The notes under the pieces were generated by a model, which did not search any database, was not told the DNA's origin, and worked only from the letters and a program-made list of their open reading frames with translations. A program made the position numbers and the translations under genes. A stretch of DNA of 64,000 bases from Comamonas suwonensis (GTDB lineage Bacteria > Pseudomonadota > Gammaproteobacteria > Burkholderiales > Burkholderiaceae_C): assembly GCF_012844455.2 (NCBI RefSeq), contig NZ_JABBCQ020000001.1, forward strand, positions 310,001 to 374,000, written 5' to 3'. Positions 9,234-17,423 of this stretch are shown here, piece by piece. How positions within the stretch are numbered: the first letter of the stretch is position 1; each line of letters opens with the position of its first letter.

Positions 9234-9758
9234 GTGAACTCTGCCTTGCCTACCTCCGTCTTGCGTTCGGCCTTGCCTTTCTCGCAGCGCGAATTTCGCG
9301 ATGCGCTGGGGCAATTCGCCACTGGCGTGACCATCATCACGGCGCGCAGTGCAGAGGGTCATGCGGTGGGAACCACCGTCAGCTCTTTCAATGCCGTGTC
9401 GCTGGCACCGGCGCTGGTGCTTTGGAGCCTGGGCCAGCATGCCAATTCGCTGCCCGTGTTTCGCCACAGCACGCATTACGCCATTCACGTGCTGTCTGCC
9501 GCGCAAAAGCCGTTGGCCGAGCTGTTTGCACGCAAGGGTGTAGACCGCTTTCTCCATACCGCCCACCATGACTCCGAACATGGCGTGCCCCTACTGGAAG
9601 GCTGCACCGCTGTTTTTGAATGCCGCAATCTGCGCCAGCATGAAGAGGGCGATCACCTGCTCTTTATCGGCGAGGTCGATCGCTGCGAGCACCATGCCGA
9701 CCGCACCCCGCTGCTCTATCACGCGGGTCATATGCACAGCCACGGCATCCAGAAGTAA
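9234..9758 (+). CDS. Flavin reductase-like FMN-binding protein (HpaC type)
   Basis: The conserved part begins at FSQREFRDALGQFATGVTIITA and continues with VGTTVSSFNAVSLAPALVLWSL, characteristic of short-chain flavin reductases that supply reduced FMN/FAD to two-component monooxygenases. The His-rich C-terminus (HAGHMHSHG) is common in the group. The start is uncertain: GTG 9234, TTG 9246 or GTG 9129 are in frame and none has a good Shine-Dalgarno. I chose 9234 because the translation upstream of it does not look like protein. The partner oxygenase is not in this window. Confidence 0.8.
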   Translation: MNSALPTSVLRSALPFSQREFRDALGQFATGVTIITARSAEGHAVGTTVSSFNAVSLAPALVLWSLGQHANSLPVFRHSTHYAIHVLSAAQKPLAELFARKGVDRFLHTAHHDSEHGVPLLEGCTAVFECRNLRQHEEGDHLLFIGEVDRCEHHADRTPLLYHAGHMHSHGIQK

Positions 9759-9768
9759 GCCTGCGACT

Positions 9769-9789
9769 GACTAGGCGCGCTACCTAGTC
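9769..9789. other. Hairpin GACTAGG/CCTAGTC between genes
   Basis: A perfect 7-base inverted repeat around CGCGCTA lies just after the flavin reductase stop codon, without a T run. CTACCTAGTCGGCTTG recurs almost exactly at about 22634 after the CoA-transferase gene, so it may belong to a small repeat family. Confidence 0.4.
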
Positions 9790-9881
9790 GGCTTGAACGA
9801 TACCGATCTCTTCCGCTCGCTCTAGATTGCCTCGTATGCCTGCAGACCGCAGGCTAACTTGCAACGCTTTGGAGAGACGTC

Positions 9882-10793
9882 ATGATCGATTGCGAAGACA
9901 GCATCAGCCATACACAGGCTCGTGTGAATGTTGCCAGCCAGGCGAGTATTGAGTTCAAGCGCATCTCCCCCGCCATTGGCGTGGAGATTTCCGGCATTGA
10001 TCTGCGCCAGCCCCTGAGCGACCCGCAGGCGCAGGAGTTGCGTCAGGCGCTGGTGGCACACAAGGTACTTGTCTTTCGCGATCAGAACATCACGCCAGCC
10101 CAGCATGTGGCGTTTGCCCGCTGCTTTGGCGATCTGGAGCATCACCCCGTGCTGCCGCAGCACCCAGAGCATCCTGAGCTGGTTCTGCTGGGTGGCAACA
10201 ACAAGACTCCGGGGACCGAGAACGTCTATCACACCGATGTATCGTGGCGCGAGACGCCTTCTACGGCATCGGTGTTGCGCTGTGTGGAATGCCCCGAGGT
10301 GGGCGGCGATACGGTATGGGTCAATATGGAAGCGGCTTACGAAAAGCTGCCCGAAACGCGCAAACAGCAGATTTCCGGGCTGTTTGCCGTGCATGACATC
10401 CTGCCCTCGTTCGGTGCGCGCATGTCGCCTGAAGAGCAGGCGCTGGCGCGCGGCAAATACCCGCCCGTGGTGCACCCGGTGGTACGTACCCACCCGGAAA
10501 GTGGCAAGAAAATTTTGTATGTGAACGAAACCTTCGTCACCCACTTTGCCAATTTCACATCGGACTTCAGCGGCTTTCGTTCGGCCAATGAGATTCACGC
10601 CCAGCAGCATGACCTGATGGAGTATTTGCTGCGCCAGCCCGCCATTCTGGAGTACCAGATGCGCCTGCGCTGGCAGCCCAACACCATCGCCATGTGGGAC
10701 AACCGTTCCACCCAGCATTACGCGGTTCAGGACTACTTTCCCGCCGTGCGCCGCATGCACCGGGCCACGGTTATCGGTGACAAACCGTTTTAA
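9882..10793 (+). CDS. TauD/TfdA-family 2-oxoglutarate-dependent dioxygenase
   Basis: The 303-residue protein has the Fe(II)-binding facial triad of the family: HxD in YHTDVSW near residue 117 and the distal His in STQHYAV near 278. The 2-oxoglutarate-binding Arg follows in RRMHRATVIGD. It resembles taurine and alpha-ketoglutarate-dependent sulfonate dioxygenases. Its substrate may be taurine, another sulfonate or a different carboxylate; no sulfonate transporter is adjacent. GGAGAG is positioned just upstream of ATG 9882. Confidence 0.88.
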   Translation: MIDCEDSISHTQARVNVASQASIEFKRISPAIGVEISGIDLRQPLSDPQAQELRQALVAHKVLVFRDQNITPAQHVAFARCFGDLEHHPVLPQHPEHPELVLLGGNNKTPGTENVYHTDVSWRETPSTASVLRCVECPEVGGDTVWVNMEAAYEKLPETRKQQISGLFAVHDILPSFGARMSPEEQALARGKYPPVVHPVVRTHPESGKKILYVNETFVTHFANFTSDFSGFRSANEIHAQQHDLMEYLLRQPAILEYQMRLRWQPNTIAMWDNRSTQHYAVQDYFPAVRRMHRATVIGDKPF

Positions 10794-10883
10794 CGCAGGG
10801 TTAAGCGACCTGCTGCAATCTTGTCTTGTAGAGTTCAACGCAGAGTGCAACGGCGTTGAGGATTCAATCAAGCGAGGCAGAAC

Positions 10884-12248
10884 ATGCAGCAACAAGACTT
10901 TGATTACGACTTTCTGGTGATTGGCGGCGGCTCGGGTGGCGTGCGCGCCAGCCGCATGGCGGCAGGGCTGGGGGCCCGCGTGGCGGTGGTCGAAGCGGCC
11001 CAGCTGGGCGGCACCTGCGTCAATGTGGGCTGCATCCCTAAAAAGCTGCTCAGCTACGCCGCGCATTTCAGTCAGCTGGCGGCTGAGGCCAAGGGCTTTG
11101 GCTGGCAGCTGGCACAGCCCCAGTTTGACTGGCCCACGCTGATTGCCAACAAAGACCGCGAAATTGAGCGCCTGAACGGCATTTACGACCGCATGCTGAC
11201 GGGTGCTGGTATCACCGTTGTGCGCGGCCATGCGGTGCTTTCAGGCACTCACAGCGTGCTGGTGAACGGCCAGACTATCAGCGCTCATCACATTCTGATC
11301 GCCACAGGCGGCACACCGCGTCTGCCTGCGATACCGGGTGTGGAGCATGCCATCAGCTCTAACGAGGCATTTCACCTCAAACAGATGCCGCAGCGCGTGG
11401 TGGTGGTGGGTGGCGGCTATATCGCGGTTGAGTTCGCTTCCATCTTCAACGGGCTGGGCGCGCAGACCACCTTGATTCACCGCCACCGTCAATTGCTGCG
11501 GGGCTTTGATGCCGATCTGGGCCTGCATCTGGCGCAAGAGATGGCGCTGCAGGGCGTGAACTTCCGCTGGGATGAAGAGATTCAGTCCATCGACAAGCAG
11601 GAAGACGGCCTGCACCTGCAGCTGAAGAGCGGCGAGCATCTGGTGGTGGACTGCGTGATGTACGCCACGGGCCGCGTGCCTTATACGGAAGGTCTGGGCC
11701 TTGAGGCGGCTGGCGTGCACCGCAACCACAAGGGCGCGGTGGAGGTGGATTCGCACTTCACCACCAACGTTCCGTCCATTCACGCCGTGGGCGATGTGGT
11801 GGACCGCATGGCGCTGACCCCGGTGGCACTGGCCGAGGGCACGGTGGTGGCCCATCACCTGTTTGGTCAGGGTGGCAAGAGCGCGCCTGATTACGAGCTG
11901 GTGCCTACGGCGGTGTTCTCGCATCCGCAAATTGGCACCGTGGGCCTGTCGGAGGAAGTGGCTCGTGAGCGCTTTGGATCGGTGCAGATTTTCCAGTCCA
12001 GCTTCAGGCCGCTGACCAACCGCATGGGGGCCGAGCCTGAGAACGTCTTTCTCAAACTCATCGTTTCCAAGGCCGACCAGCGCGTGCGCGGCGTGCACAT
12101 GGTGGGTGAGGGGGCGGGCGAGCTGATGCAGGGCTTTGCCGTGGCGCTGCAATGCGGCGCGACCAAGCAGCAGTTTGACGCGACGATTGGCATTCATCCC
12201 ACGGTGGCCGAAGAGCTGGTGACCATGAGAGAACCGGTGCGGGAATAA
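10884..12248 (+). CDS. gor: Glutathione-disulfide reductase
   Basis: A 454-residue FAD/NADPH enzyme that reduces oxidised glutathione in the cytoplasm. FAD-binding GGGSGGVRASR is near the start, the redox-active pair is in GGTCVNVGCIPKK (near residues 44-49), NAD(P)-binding VVGGGYIAVEFA is central, and the dimer-interface IGIHPTVAEEL near the C-terminus carries the catalytic His. CGAGGC lies a short distance upstream of ATG 10884. It is followed by a hairpin terminator and stands alone. Confidence 0.95.
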   Translation: MQQQDFDYDFLVIGGGSGGVRASRMAAGLGARVAVVEAAQLGGTCVNVGCIPKKLLSYAAHFSQLAAEAKGFGWQLAQPQFDWPTLIANKDREIERLNGIYDRMLTGAGITVVRGHAVLSGTHSVLVNGQTISAHHILIATGGTPRLPAIPGVEHAISSNEAFHLKQMPQRVVVVGGGYIAVEFASIFNGLGAQTTLIHRHRQLLRGFDADLGLHLAQEMALQGVNFRWDEEIQSIDKQEDGLHLQLKSGEHLVVDCVMYATGRVPYTEGLGLEAAGVHRNHKGAVEVDSHFTTNVPSIHAVGDVVDRMALTPVALAEGTVVAHHLFGQGGKSAPDYELVPTAVFSHPQIGTVGLSEEVARERFGSVQIFQSSFRPLTNRMGAEPENVFLKLIVSKADQRVRGVHMVGEGAGELMQGFAVALQCGATKQQFDATIGIHPTVAEELVTMREPVRE

Positions 12249-12250
12249 AA

Positions 12251-12277
12251 AATGGGCCTTTTCAGGCCCATTCCTTT
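12251..12277 (+). terminator. Terminator of gor
   Basis: AATGGGCCT and AGGCCCATT pair around a TTTC loop and are followed by CCTTT. It starts directly after the gor stop codon. The T run is short. Confidence 0.7.
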
Positions 12278-12278
12278 A

Positions 12279-12300
12279 TCCATCAAGCGCGGACAGCTAT
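12279..12300. repeat. Short AGCTGTCCGCGCTT-type repeat (inverted copy)
   Basis: ATCCATCAAGCGCGGACAGC followed by TAT reads on the minus strand as ATAGCTGTCCGCGCTTGATG, a divergent copy of the core seen at 2221 and elsewhere. A similar inverted copy lies at about 9061-9085. Confidence 0.5.
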
Positions 12301-12339
12301 GAATAAATGATCCGACTGACGAACAACCTAAGTGAGGAC

Positions 12340-12434
12340 ACCGAGCAAAGGCCGCCCCGCAGCGAAGGTGTCGTCCCCCTCTCTCTCGACACGAGGTATT
12401 GAGAGAGGGGGAAGGCGTGAAGCGCCTCAGGGGG
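12340..12434. repeat. Two-hairpin GC-rich repeat, copy A (at the minE 3' end)
   Basis: The sequence shares CCGCCCCGCAGCGA, then GTCCCCCTC...GAGAGGGGGAAGGCG, then GCGCCTCAGGGGG with a second copy at 52227-52313. It folds into a long hairpin (TCCCCCTCTCTC with GAGAGAGGGGGA) and a small one (AGGCG with GCGCCT). Its last eight bases form the final codon and stop of minE. Confidence 0.8.
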
Positions 12435-12699
12435 TGACCCTGGTTTCCGGTAGCTCGATCTTCACTTCAAGCACTTCCAGATTTTCCTGGCGTTCCAGTT
12501 GCACCTTGATGTCATTGGGATTGATATCCACATACTTTGAAATCACGGCCATCAGCTCTTTTTGCAGAGCGGGCAGATAGTCAGGACGGCTGCTTTCACC
12601 GCCGCCCACACGTTCGCGCGCCAGAATGATCTGCAAGCGCTCCTTGGCGACCGACGCGGACTTTTTCTTTTCTCCGAGCAGAAACGACAACATGGACAT
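12427..12699 (-). CDS. minE: Cell division topological specificity factor MinE
   Basis: The 90-residue protein has the membrane-targeting start [13 protein letters not shown], the MinD-contact helix [13 protein letters not shown] and the C-terminal dimer domain [20 protein letters not shown]. MinE stimulates MinD ATPase and drives pole-to-pole oscillation, so that MinC blocks division away from midcell. It is the last gene of minCDE, 5 bases after minD. The final two codons lie in a dispersed repeat, so the C-terminal tip may differ from relatives. Confidence 0.97.
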   Translation of the reverse strand: MSMLSFLLGEKKKSASVAKERLQIILARERVGGGESSRPDYLPALQKELMAVISKYVDINPNDIKVQLERQENLEVLEVKIELPETRVTP

Positions 12700-12704
12700 G
12701 AGGC

Positions 12705-13517
12705 TTACCTCCCACCAAACATGCGCTTGAAGAAACCAGGCTTGACCGCTTCCGTAAAGCGCATGGGCTTTTCTTCGCCCAGAAAGCGGGAAACCACGTC
12801 CTGATAGGCCTCGGCCACATCCGTGCCCTGCATGTGCACGGCGGGAATGCCCTGGTTCGAGGCTTGCAGCACGGTTTCAGATTCAGGAATCACGCCAATC
12901 AGCTCGATGCGCAGAATGTCCTGAATGTCTTCCAGCGACAGCATCTGACCGTCTTCCACCCGGTTGGGGTTGTAGCGGGTGATCAGCAGGTGCTCCTTGA
13001 TGCTCTCTCCCTTGGACGCGCGCTCGGTCTTGGAGCTGAGCATGCCCAGAATGCGGTCAGAGTCGCGCACGGACGAGACTTCGGGGTTGGTCACCACCAG
13101 CGCCTCATCGGCGTAGTGCATGGCCATTAGCGCGCCGCTTTCAATGCCGGCGGGCGAGTCGCAGATGATGAAGTCGAAGTCCATGGCGGACAGATCGTCC
13201 AGCACCTTCTTCACGCCTTCTTGCGTGAGAGCTTCCTTGTCGCGCGTCTGCGACGCAGCCAGCACGAACAGGTTGTCGCACTGCTTGTCCTTGATCAGGG
13301 CCTGATGCAGGTTGGCTTCACCCTGAATGACATTGATCAGGTCATAGACCACGCGGCGTTCGCAGCCCATGATCAGATCGAGGTTACGCAGACCCACGTC
13401 AAAGTCAATCACTGCGGTCTTGTGGCCGCGCAATGCGAGGCCGGATGCGAAGCTGGCGCTGGTAGTGGTCTTACCGACACCGCCTTTGCCAGAAGTCACG
13501 ACGACGATTTTGGCCAT
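12705..13517 (-). CDS. minD: Septum site-determining ATPase MinD
   Basis: The 270-residue ParA/MinD-type ATPase carries the deviant Walker A KGGVGKTT near residue 11, switch I/II segments ([10 protein letters not shown] and [10 protein letters not shown]) and a C-terminal amphipathic membrane helix, [10 protein letters not shown]. It binds the membrane with ATP, recruits MinC and is released by MinE. The start at 13517 ([13 protein letters not shown]) has AAGGA upstream; a longer open frame to 13799 is not supported. It is the middle gene of the minCDE operon. Confidence 0.97.
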   Translation of the reverse strand: MAKIVVVTSGKGGVGKTTTSASFASGLALRGHKTAVIDFDVGLRNLDLIMGCERRVVYDLINVIQGEANLHQALIKDKQCDNLFVLAASQTRDKEALTQEGVKKVLDDLSAMDFDFIICDSPAGIESGALMAMHYADEALVVTNPEVSSVRDSDRILGMLSSKTERASKGESIKEHLLITRYNPNRVEDGQMLSLEDIQDILRIELIGVIPESETVLQASNQGIPAVHMQGTDVAEAYQDVVSRFLGEEKPMRFTEAVKPGFFKRMFGGR

Positions 13518-13575
13518 GTTTGCACGATTCCTTAAAGACAAATAGAGCAGGTTGATTGGGCGACCGGTGTGTCTC

Positions 13576-14304
13576 TCACACCGGCTCGATAATGATTTTT
13601 TCCCCCTCCAGACGCACCTTGGCAGGCTTGCCGGCGACTTCTTTGGGGAGATCGGTTTCAATTGTGCGATAGATACCTGCAATAGACAGCAGTTGTGCCT
13701 CCATGCAAGTGCTAAAAATTCTGGCATTGGTATTGCCGCTGGCTCCCGCCACGGCGCGACCGCGTAGCGGTGCGTAAACGTGGACGTTGCCGTCGGCAAT
13801 CACCTCAGCACCATAGCTGACGATGTCCAGAACCACAATGTCAGTTCCCTTGGCATAGACCCGCTGACCGGAACGCAGTGGCTTGTCCACAATCACGGCA
13901 TCGGCCCGTGGTGCCGGCACCTCGACCTCGCGGATGACTTCGTGAATTTCCGGCTCGACCCTGCGCGTGGGCATGACGTCGGGGGCGGCCGTCAGTCCCA
14001 GTGCATTGGCGGCGGCCATCTGCGCTTCATTGCCGCCGCGCACGGCCACGGGCATGGTGCGGTGGGCGCGCAGGGCGTCGATCAGCGCCGGAAAGTCGAT
14101 TTCTTCCTCGGCGTCGTTGACCTGGCTGAGGTCGATGAGCACGGGGTCGTTGTCGAAAAAGTCGGGGTCATCGGCGAGGCGCTGCTTCAGGTCCTGAACC
14201 AGTGCCTGCATGTCGGTGCCGCGCAGCACCACCGACAGCACTGGTAGTTGAGCACTTTTGAGGTCAAAGCTGGGGCGCACGGCGCCGGTCGATTCAACAG
14301 ACAT
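13576..14304 (-). CDS. minC: Septum formation inhibitor MinC
   Basis: The 242-residue protein has an N-terminal FtsZ-inhibiting domain (FDLKSAQLPVLSVVLRG onward) and a C-terminal beta-helix domain for MinD binding (DIVVLDIVSYGAEVIADGNV and GRAVAGASGN). The linker between them is long and acidic. The start MSVESTGAV at 14304 is preferred over 14325. First gene of minC-minD-minE; minD follows after 58 bases. Confidence 0.95.
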   Translation of the reverse strand: MSVESTGAVRPSFDLKSAQLPVLSVVLRGTDMQALVQDLKQRLADDPDFFDNDPVLIDLSQVNDAEEEIDFPALIDALRAHRTMPVAVRGGNEAQMAAANALGLTAAPDVMPTRRVEPEIHEVIREVEVPAPRADAVIVDKPLRSGQRVYAKGTDIVVLDIVSYGAEVIADGNVHVYAPLRGRAVAGASGNTNARIFSTCMEAQLLSIAGIYRTIETDLPKEVAGKPAKVRLEGEKIIIEPV

Positions 14305-14453
14305 GGATGAGATCAGCGCACACAAGGTGCTCTATGAAGACGTCAAAGTGTACCTGTGTACTGGCAAAAAATATGGTCACCGAGTGTTTGCACTGCAACA
14401 CTTGATGCAGCCCAGATGCCTGACGTTGCGCGAGTCTGGATGAAAATACAGTC

Positions 14454-15203
14454 ATGTCTCCAGAGTTATTGATTCAGGGCACCTGTGCCAGCATCACCTT
14501 GCGCCGTCCCGAAGTGGCCAACAAACTGATGCCCGAAGACCTGATCACGCTGCGTCGCCAGTTGGATGAGGTCAATGCCAACCCCGCCGTACTGGTGCTC
14601 ACGCTGCAGGGCGTGGGAAAGCATTTCTGCAGCGGCTATGACATTGGCGAGATCGCCAACAGCCAGAACGAGGGCAGCTCCTTCGGCGAAATGGTGGATG
14701 CCATCGAAAACTGCCGCCCCGTCACCATTGCAGCCATTCAGGGCGGCGTGTTTGGCGGTGCCACGGATATGGCGCTGGCCTGCGACTTTCGCGTGGGCGG
14801 CTCCAGTAGTCAGATGTTCATGCCCGCCGCGCGGCTGGGCCTGCATTTCTACCTCTCGGGGCTGGAGCGCTATGTGACCCGTCTGGGTGTGGATACGGCC
14901 AAGCGCCTGTTCCTGACTGCCGAGAAGCTGAATGCGCAGGCCATGAAGGACTGCGGTTTTCTGACGGATCTGGTGGACGGCCCCGATATCAGCGCGCGCG
15001 TGAGCCAGTTGCAGACCACGCTGGCTGGAATGGCCCCGCTGGCGCTGCTGGGCATGAAAAAGCACCTCAACGCCATTGCGCGTGGGGTGCATGACAAGGC
15101 TGGGATTGATGGGGCGGTGCAGGCCACGATTGAATCGGTTGACCTGCAGGAAGGCGGTGCGGCATGGCGCGAGAAGCGCCAGCCGCAGTTCACCGGCCGT
15201 TAA
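14454..15203 (+). CDS. Enoyl-CoA hydratase/isomerase family protein
   Basis: The 249-residue crotonase-fold protein has both oxyanion-hole segments, HFCSGYDIGEI near residue 60 and GGVFGGATDMALACDFR near residue 98. The catalytic glutamate positions are not typical of hydratases (SGLERYVTRLG follows), so it could be an isomerase, hydrolase or polyketide-type enzyme. It overlaps the convergent acetoacetyl-CoA synthetase gene by 4 bases. That pairing suggests short-chain acyl-CoA metabolism. Confidence 0.85.
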   Translation: MSPELLIQGTCASITLRRPEVANKLMPEDLITLRRQLDEVNANPAVLVLTLQGVGKHFCSGYDIGEIANSQNEGSSFGEMVDAIENCRPVTIAAIQGGVFGGATDMALACDFRVGGSSSQMFMPAARLGLHFYLSGLERYVTRLGVDTAKRLFLTAEKLNAQAMKDCGFLTDLVDGPDISARVSQLQTTLAGMAPLALLGMKKHLNAIARGVHDKAGIDGAVQATIESVDLQEGGAAWREKRQPQFTGR

Positions 15204-17281
15204 ACCGCGGTTTCGGCTTTGGCCAGATGCTCTCTGGCAAAAGCCTCGTACCAACCCAGGCAGCCAGGGTTGGCCATGGCGTCTTTGTTGACCACCTTGG
15301 CCAGCGGCTGGCCCAGCAGCAGTTTTTTAATGGGTAATTCCTGCTTTTTGCCGCTCAGGGTGCGCGGTATCTCGGCCACGGCAAAGATATCGTCGGGCAC
15401 AAAGCGCGGTGACAGGGCGGAGCGGATAGCAGCGTTGATGCGCCCGCGCAGGGTGTCATCCAGCGCCACGCCAGGGCGCAGAGCCACAAACAGCGGCATA
15501 TAGCTGTCTTTGCCCAGATATTCCAGATCGACGACCATGCTGTCCAGAACCTCGGGAATGGCCTCGACGGCGCTGTAGATCTCGCTGGTACCCATGCGCA
15601 GGCCGTGGCGGTTGATGGTGGCATCGCTGCGGCCGTAGATGATGCAGCCGCCTTCCGTCTGCAGCTTGATCCAGTCGCCATGGCGCCAGACCGGGCCCAT
15701 GACGGCCGCACCGTCACCGCCGCCGGGCTGGCGGCCATGGCCTGCGGGGTACATCTCAAAGTAGCTGCTCAGATAGCGCTTGCCGTCGGTATCGCCCCAG
15801 AGATACAGCGGCATGGAGGGAATGGGCTGGGTGCAGACCAGCTCGCCGACCTCATCCATCACAGGCTGGCCTTGCTCGTTCCAGGCTTCGACGGCTGCGC
15901 CGAGTTGGCGGCATTGCATGATGCCGGGTACCAGCGGCAGGTCGCGGTTGCCGCCGATGAAGGCGCCCGCAAAGTCGGTGCCGCCCGAAAGATTGTTCCA
16001 CCAGATGTCGGGATGACCGAGCTTGGCAAACTGCTCCGAGCCCCATTGCTGCACCTCGGCCGACAGCGGTGAGCCCGTACTGCCCAGTCCGCGTATGTGC
16101 GATAGATCTCCACAGGCGGCAAGCTCAACCCCAGCTTTCATGCAATTGGCATAAAAGGCCGCGCCCGAGCCAAAGCTGGTCACACCCGTTTCGGCCGCAA
16201 AGCGCCACAGCACGCTCCAGTCGGGCTTTTCCTTGCTACCGCCGGGGCTGCCGTCAAAGATCACGCAGGTGGTACCGCCCAGCAGGCCGCTGACCTGTGC
16301 ATTCCACATCACCCAGCCCGTGGAGCTGTACCAGTGGTAGCGCTCGCCCCAGCTGTTGGGCTCGTAGCTGCAGCCGATATCGTTGTGCAAGGCCTTGAGT
16401 TGCAAGGCCACCATCACCATGCCGCCGTGGCCGTGAACAATGGGCTTGGGCAGACCGGTTGTGCCGCTGGAGTACACAATCCACAGCGGGTGGTCAAACG
16501 GCAGCCATTCGGGCTCGAAGGCCGCAGTCTCAGCATTATTTTGGCTTGTAACGCTGGTGTAATCTGCGGTGTCAGCTATCTTTATTGATGTATTCAGATT
16601 GGGCACCAGCACCACATGCTGCACGCTGGGCAGGCCAGCGCGCAGCTCTTGCAACACTTCGCGGCGGCCGATGTCCTTGCCTGCGTAATGCACGCCATCC
16701 ACGGCAATCAGCACCTTGGGTTCAATCTGCTTGAAACGGTCGAGGACGGCGTGGGTGCCCATATCCGGTGCGCAGATGCTCCACACCGCGCCCAGGCTGG
16801 CACAAGCCAGAAAAGCGATCATGGCTTCGGGAATATTGGGCAGGTAGGCTGCGACCCGGTCGCCTTTGCCCACGCCTTGCGCGCGCAGGTGCAAGGCCAG
16901 CGCGGCCACTTGCTGCTGCAATTGAGGCCAGCTCAGCTCGCGCTTGAGGCCTTGCTCGTTGCGGCTGATGACGGCGGGCATGCCCGCCGCATGGGCGGGC
17001 TGCACATGGCGCAGCACCTGACGCACGTAATTGATCTGCGCGCCCGGAAACCAGCGGGCGCCCGGCATGACATTGCGCTCCAGCACCGCGCTGTGCGGCG
17101 TGGGGGATTGCAGCTCGAAGTAATCCCAGATGCTTTGCCAGAAAGCGTCGAGATCGCTGGTGGACCAGCGCCACAGCGCGTCATAGTCGGCAAAGCTCAG
17201 GCCGCGCGTTTCACGCAGCCAGTTCTGATACAGCCGGATTTGCGGCACGAAGGGGGCGGGGTGTTGGGGTGCGGAAGACAT
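15200..17281 (-). CDS. Acetoacetyl-CoA synthetase
   Basis: The 693-residue ANL-superfamily ligase uses ATP to activate acetoacetate to its CoA ester. The AMP-binding P-loop YSSGTTGLPKPIVHGHGG, the STGWVMWN block typical of acetoacetyl-CoA synthetase, and a C-terminal lysine in LSGKKQELPIKKL are visible. Length and the N-terminal ACAS_N-like region (LRETRGLSFADYDALWRWS) fit the family. A stretch at about 16525-16600 (residues near 228-252) is AT-rich and carries GATAGCTGA, resembling the dispersed repeats. It would allow growth on ketone bodies or reuse of polyhydroxybutyrate breakdown products. Confidence 0.93.
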   Translation of the reverse strand: MSSAPQHPAPFVPQIRLYQNWLRETRGLSFADYDALWRWSTSDLDAFWQSIWDYFELQSPTPHSAVLERNVMPGARWFPGAQINYVRQVLRHVQPAHAAGMPAVISRNEQGLKRELSWPQLQQQVAALALHLRAQGVGKGDRVAAYLPNIPEAMIAFLACASLGAVWSICAPDMGTHAVLDRFKQIEPKVLIAVDGVHYAGKDIGRREVLQELRAGLPSVQHVVLVPNLNTSIKIADTADYTSVTSQNNAETAAFEPEWLPFDHPLWIVYSSGTTGLPKPIVHGHGGMVMVALQLKALHNDIGCSYEPNSWGERYHWYSSTGWVMWNAQVSGLLGGTTCVIFDGSPGGSKEKPDWSVLWRFAAETGVTSFGSGAAFYANCMKAGVELAACGDLSHIRGLGSTGSPLSAEVQQWGSEQFAKLGHPDIWWNNLSGGTDFAGAFIGGNRDLPLVPGIMQCRQLGAAVEAWNEQGQPVMDEVGELVCTQPIPSMPLYLWGDTDGKRYLSSYFEMYPAGHGRQPGGGDGAAVMGPVWRHGDWIKLQTEGGCIIYGRSDATINRHGLRMGTSEIYSAVEAIPEVLDSMVVDLEYLGKDSYMPLFVALRPGVALDDTLRGRINAAIRSALSPRFVPDDIFAVAEIPRTLSGKKQELPIKKLLLGQPLAKVVNKDAMANPGCLGWYEAFAREHLAKAETAV

Positions 17282-17423
17282 GGGGCCAGACTAGCGCAGC
17301 CGCCTGCGCTCGTCATTGGTGGTGGCCCCGTCAGATGTCACCTGTGCAGCACGGATGCGCGGTCAAACCGATAATCGAGGCCTGTCTTCTCCGTCAACGG
17401 CGCTTGCCGACGACCCGCACCCC

